Positions 60,620 to 64,000 of a DNA stretch of 64,000 nucleotides are shown one piece after another. A model generated the notes under the pieces. The model saw only the letters and a list, made by a program, of their open reading frames with translations. It was not told where the DNA came from and searched no databases. The DNA lies in NCBI GenBank assembly GCA_963700395.1, contig CAVOXI010000008.1, forward strand, positions 338,965 through 402,964, written 5' to 3'. Position 1 is the stretch's first letter. Every line of letters starts with the position of its first letter. A program made the translations under genes and the position numbers. The DNA comes from Prado023 sp963700395 (GTDB lineage: Bacteria > Actinomycetota > Actinomycetes > S36-B12 > CAIYMF01).

Positions 60620-63001
60620 CTACCGGAAGTCGTAGCGCACGGTGATCACCAGGCGTCGCGCGCTGCCGTAGTTGCAGTACGACGGCCGACGTGCAGACCG
60701 CGACGTAGGTCTTGTCGGTGATGTTGGTGGCGCTGAGCAGGAACTCCATGTCCCGCCAGAGGTAGCGCAGCGAGGCGTCGAACAGGGTGTACGACGGCAC
60801 CTCGATGGTGTTGGTCGCGTCGCCGGCCCGCGAGCCGACGTAGCGCACGCCGGCGCCGAAGCCGAAGCCCGGTGAGCGCACCCGAGGTGACATGTAGTCG
60901 CCGCCGAGCCGAGAAGAGCTGGTCGGGAGCGAGCGGCGGGCGCTTGCCGAGCGACCGCCGGGTCGGTCGTCTCGGTGACCTCCTGGTCGAGGTTGGAGTA
61001 GGAGGCGTGGTAGCTCAGGCCCTTGCCAGACTGGCCGACCGCCTCGAGCTCGAAGCCGCGCGAGCGGATCTCGCCCTGCTGCACGGTAGTTGAAGGGGTT
61101 GACCGGGATCGGGCGTGCTGACGTTGGTCTGGGTGATCTCGAAGAGGGAGGCCGTGAGGAAGCTGTTCGCACCCTTCGGCTGGAACTTCAGGCCGCCCTC
61201 GATCTGCTCGCCCTCGGTCGGATCGAACGGCTGGCCGTAGAAGTCGACGCCGGTGACCGGCAGGAACGACGTCGAGTAGCTCACGTAGGGCGCCAGGCCG
61301 ATGTCCGCCGAGGTAGGTGACGCCGACCCGGCCCGTCAGGGCGTTGTCGTCCTGGTCGACCTTGCGGTCGGAGAGCCGGTCGTCGGTGGTGATGTCGGTC
61401 CAGTCCTCGCGCACGGCGAGCGTCGCGATCCAGCGTGGCCGATCTTCATGTGGTCCTGGGCGTAGACGCCGAGCAGGTCGATCGGCTGGTCGATGTTGTC
61501 GTAGTGAAGAGATCGGGCACCTCGCGCCGTAGACCGGGTCGAAGACGTCGAGCGGCGTCGCGAACGAGAAGCCGCTGCACGATCTTCGACTCGGAGGTCG
61601 AGTAGTCGACACCGAAGAGGAGTCGAGTGCTCGACGCTGCCGGTCGTCGACAGCGGGCGTAGGCGTTGGTGTCCATGGTGAAGATCTTGAGCTCGAAGCG
61701 TGTTGCCGAACCCGAAGCGGTTGAGGGTCCGCAGGTCGTCCTGCAGGCCGCCGCCGAAGACGGTCTTGCCGTCGAACTCGATGCTCGAGTAGCGCATCGT
61801 GTTGCGCAGCGTCCAGGTCGTCGTCGATCCGGTGCTCGAAGAGACTCCCCGACCGACCACTGGTCGCGGTCGAAGTAGTCGTAGTCGGGTTCGCCGGTGA
61901 AGAGGCTGCGGTCGATTTCGCCGTTCGGGTTGTCCACGGACAGGTGCCCTGCGACGGCAGGAACTGGCTCCAGCCGGTGTCGTCGCGCTGGAAGTCGCCG
62001 AGCACGGTGAGGGTCGTCCTGTCCGACGGCGACCAGGTGAGGGCCGGGGCGATGAACCAGCGGTCGTCCGGCGACGTAGTCGACCTGCGTGTCGCTGTCG
62101 CGCCAGAGCCCGGTGAGCCGGTACTTGCAGCTTCCCGTCGTCGCCGAGCGGCCCGCCGAGGTCGGCCTGGGCCTGCATGCGGTCGTGCGAGCCGTAGTTG
62201 AGGACGACCTCGTCGCAGCTCGCTGCGAGGGCGGCCGCTTGGTGACCAGGTTGACGAGGCCGCCGGGCTGTTCTGGCCGTAGAGCACCGAGCTCGGCCCC
62301 TTGACCACGTCGATCTCCTGCAGCAGGTAGGGGTCGATCTGGCCCGAGACCTGGCCGCTCTGCCAGCGCGAGTTGTCGCGGAAGAGGCCGTAGGTCGACT
62401 GGTCGAAGCCGCGGATGTTGATCCAGTCGAAGCGCGACTCGGTGCCGTAGGTGTCGACGCCGACGCTGCCGGTGTACTGGATCGCCTCGTTCGACCGTCT
62501 GGACGTTGCGCGCGTCATCTGGTCGGCGGTGATGACCGAGACCGACTGCGGGATCTCGATCAGCGGCGCGTCGGTCTTGGTCGCGGACGTCGAGGAGGCG
62601 GCGACGAAGCCGCCGGGCTCGGTGACGGTGACGATGCTGCCGAAGGTCGCCGATCTCCAACGTGAAGTCGCGCTGCGGCCGCGGCCGCGGCGTCGAGCTC
62701 GACCGGCGCGGCGGTGGGCTCGAAGCCCGGGGCCTCGACCTCCAGGATGTACGCCCCGGCCGGTGCCGCGATGCGGTAGCGTGCCGTCACCGATCGTGCG
62801 CGCGTCCTGGCGGAAGTCACCACAGCGCAGCGTCAGGCTCGCGCCGACGAGCGGCGCTCCGGAGGGTCGACGATCCTGCCGGCGACCTCGGCCCGCGGCG
62901 CCGCCGCGTCGTAGACGCAGTCCGCCGGGGCGCGCCGAGCCCTGCGCGCCCGCCATCGCGGCCGTCGCAACCATGAGGGTGAGAGCTACGGAGAGTCGCA
63001 T
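60620..63001 (-). CDS. TonB-dependent siderophore-type outer-membrane receptor with N-terminal carboxypeptidase-like domain, frameshifted
   Basis: ATG 63001 (MRLSVALTLMVATAAMAGAQ) is a signal peptide. Then a carboxypeptidase-regulatory-like domain (PSGAPLVGASLTLRCGDFRQ, IAAPAGAYILEVEAPGFEPT), the plug domain with KTDAPLIEIPQSVSVITADQ, FDWINIRGFDQSTYGLFRDN, LLQEIDVVKGPSSVLYGQNS, and a C-terminal barrel ending in the typical aromatic residue (RYDFR). About 790 residues. Takes up ferric siderophores with TonB energy; proves a Gram-negative source. Many shifts. Confidence 0.9.
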   Translation of the reverse strand: MRLSVALTLMVATAAMAGAQGSARPGGLRLRRGGAAGRGRRQDRRPSGAPLVGASLTLRCGDFRQDARTIGDGTLPHRGTGRGVHPGGRGPGLRAHRRAGRARRRGRGRSATSRWRSATFGSIVTVTEPGGFVAASSTSATKTDAPLIEIPQSVSVITADQMTRATSRRSNEAIQYTGSVGVDTYGTESRFDWINIRGFDQSTYGLFRDNSRWQSGQVSGQIDPYLLQEIDVVKGPSSVLYGQNSPAASSTWSPSGRPRSELRRGRPQLRLARPHAGPGRPRRAARRRREAASTGSPGSGATATRRSTTSPDDRWFIAPALTWSPSDRTTLTVLGDFQRDDTGWSQFLPSQGTCPWTTRTAKSTAASSPANPTTTTSTATSGRSGSLFEHRIDDDLDAAQHDALLEHRVRRQDRLRRRPAGRPADPQPLRVRQHASSSRSSPWTPTPTPAVDDRQRRALDSSSVSTTRPPSRRSCSGFSFATPLDVFDPVYGARCPISSLRQHRPADRPARRLRPGPHEDRPRWIATLAVREDWTDITTDDRLSDRKVDQDDNALTGRVGVTYLGGHRPGALRELLDVVPAGHRRRLLRPAVRSDRGRADRGRPEVPAEGCEQLPHGLPLRDHPDQRQHARSRSTPSTTVQQGEIRSRGFELEAVGQSGKGLSYHASYSNLDQEVTETTDPAVARQAPAARSRPALLGSAATTCHLGCAHRASASAPACATSARGPATRPTPSRCRRTPCSTPRCATSGGTWSSCSAPPTSPTRPTSRSARRPSYCNYGSARRLVITVRYDFR

Positions 63002-63205
63002 CGCTGGCTCCTTCTTGCCTCGAAAGGCGTCGGTTCGATCGGATGCGCGGCATGCTGGCATCCATGATTGGTATCCAGCAAGTACCAGATTCCTCCGCCT
63101 GTATGGGTCCAGGATACGCTGACCGGACGATCCACGGCTGGATCCATGAATGGGCTCGATTCTGGTCCTTTACGTGGGCCACGATCGGCCCCACAATGCC
63201 GCCCC
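63002..63205. promoter_or_regulatory. Divergent promoter region between TonB receptor and PaiB-like gene
   Basis: 204 bp between divergent starts. Contains an imperfect dyad GTATCC (63071-63076) ... GGATAC (63112-63117) and AT-richer stretches. No Fur-like box was found by eye. Confidence 0.4.
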
Positions 63206-63849
63206 ATGTTCATCCGATCCTGCTGGAAGCCACGGTCGATCGACGCCGCCTACAGTCTCGTCGACGACCATCCGTGGGCCCTGCTCGTCAACAGCGGCGA
63301 AGACGGACCCTTCGCGACCAACCTGCCGTTGCTGCTCGACCGGTCGCGCGGCGGGCACGGCGTTCTGCTCGGCCACCTGGCCCGCGCCAACGAGCATGCG
63401 CGCACGCTGTTCGCGACGCCGACACCGACGCCTGGCGATCTTCCACGGGCCCAATGAGCTACGTCACGGCCTCCTGGTACCCTCTACGGCAGATGCCGAG
63501 CACTTACTACTACACCGCCGTGCACTGCTACGGTCCGGTGCGGGAGCAGACCACGGACGAGCTCGAGCGCACCCTGGGACTCCTGAACGACAGGATGGAG
63601 AGTCCGATACCGGACGGCTGGCAGATGGACGAGATCCCGCACTCCGAGATCACCCGCCGGCTGCCCCACATCGTCGGCTTCGAGATCGAGATCGAGCGCT
63701 TCGAGGCCAAGTTCAAGCTCGGTCAGGACGAGCCGCTGCGCGACGCCCTGGCGGTCGCCGACCATCTCTCCGCCTCCCCCGACCCGCAGCATCTCGCCCT
63801 CGCCGCCGCGATCCGGCGCGAGAACCTGGGACGCCCGGTCGAGCCGTGA
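63206..63849 (+). CDS. PaiB-family FMN-binding protein, one or two shifts near the middle
   Basis: ATG 63206 (MFIRSCWKPRSIDAAYSLVD). HPWALLVNSGEDGPFATNLP, LLLDRSRGGHGVLLGHLARA and, after shifts near 63,428 and 63,450, GPMSYVTASWYP, QMPSTYYYTAVHCYGPVREQ, RLPHIVGFEIEIERFEAKFK and LGQDEP. This is the PaiB/FMN-binding split-barrel family (about 210 residues), annotated as negative regulator but more likely a flavin-binding enzyme. Stop overlaps the permease start (GTGA). Confidence 0.85.
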
Positions 63850-64000
63850 CCCCGCCGCCGGCGTCGCGCGACAGCAGCGCCGCGGTCGCCACCGCGACCG
63901 CCGCGGCGCGACCGGAGGTTCCCGGCCTCGCCCGCGTCCTCGGTCTCTGGGACGCGGTCTCGCTCATCGTCGGCATCATGGTCGGCTCCGGCGTCTCCTG
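63846..64000 (+). CDS. APC-superfamily amino acid permease, N-terminus only
   Basis: From GTG 63846: VTPPPASRDSSAAVATATAA, then GLARVLGLWDAVSLIVGIMV and GSGVS at the window edge. The first helix with VGIMVGSGVS is the APC signature. The rest lies outside. Coupled to the PaiB gene by a four-base overlap. Confidence 0.75.
   Translation, partial: MTPPPASRDSSAAVATATAAARPEVPGLARVLGLWDAVSLIVGIMVGSGVS

Overview
The window joins two unrelated pieces of DNA. Positions 1 to about 50,119 are high-GC chromosome of an actinobacterium (class Actinomycetes). The evidence is the block secA-hpf-comF-lpqB-mtrB-mtrA in the order seen in mycobacteria and relatives, a WhiB protein, a monomeric isocitrate dehydrogenase, a TIGR03089 protein, LCP and CW-binding-repeat cell-wall proteins, DUF3499 and DUF5719 proteins, a DUF222-HNH gene with an actinobacterial-type LexA box, and frequent GTG starts. 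I cannot place it below class. Positions from about 50,119 to 64,000 come from a Gram-negative bacterium (a TonB-dependent receptor is present). Most of that part carries a very high density of single-base shifts. The change falls about 120 bp beyond an IS481-family element and cuts the C-terminus of a benzoyl-CoA reductase subunit, so I read it as a chimeric join rather than natural transfer.

Layout of the actinobacterial part. 1-1,865: monomeric NADP isocitrate dehydrogenase, cut by the window edge, with a perfect 14-bp palindrome in its leader. 2,233-4,168: a small secreted protein and the tRNA t6A enzyme TsaC/Sua5. 4,395-13,562 (minus strand): secA, an aberrant LuxR-type regulator, hpf, comF, lpqB, mtrB, mtrA. 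13,621-19,185 (plus): a proline-rich membrane protein, DUF4129 and DUF4350 proteins, a MoxR ATPase and a DUF58 protein, packed as an operon, followed by SpoIIM-like and RDD membrane proteins. 21,292-25,999 (minus): ahcY, a CDF transporter, a Trm112-like protein, phosphomannomutase, DUF3499. 26,124-31,166 (minus): DUF5719, a very large GT2 membrane protein, whiB with a good sigma-70-type promoter. 31,494-39,087: an AlkA-type glycosylase, a mannose-1-phosphate guanylyltransferase-type enzyme, TIGR03089, a PGRP amidase with CW-binding repeats, LCP. 39,157-43,527: a 3-oxoacid CoA-transferase pair, an ICMT-like membrane methyltransferase, a CDP-glycerol glycerophosphotransferase-like enzyme and a nucleotidyltransferase. 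43,586-47,027: a secreted protein built from a nuclease-like domain, lamin-tail domains and about seven FN3 units. 47,039-50,002: DUF222-HNH gene, SOS box and IS481 element. Cell-wall and surface-polymer assembly is the dominant theme.

Layout of the Gram-negative part. 50,120-55,682 (minus) is a catabolic run, had-oah-dch-bcrC-bcrB, with stop/start overlaps at the three best-resolved boundaries. It encodes two subunits of an ATP-dependent class I benzoyl-CoA reductase and the three enzymes that take the cyclic dienoyl-CoA product to ring opening: the central anaerobic benzoate pathway. The ATPase subunits would be expected past the join. 55,741-56,602 is a non-coding repeat block with two 230-bp copies in inverted orientation. 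56,603-64,000 holds a fragment of an F420-dependent NADP reductase-like gene, a class V aminotransferase-like enzyme, a VOC protein, a small secreted protein, an HSL-type esterase, a TonB-dependent siderophore-type receptor, a PaiB-type flavin-binding protein and the start of an APC permease.

Sequence quality matters here. Even the actinobacterial part has about a dozen isolated frameshifts, several in G/C runs and two in the housekeeping gene ahcY, so most are probably sequencing errors. Coordinates of frameshifted genes are outer limits of the reconstructed gene.
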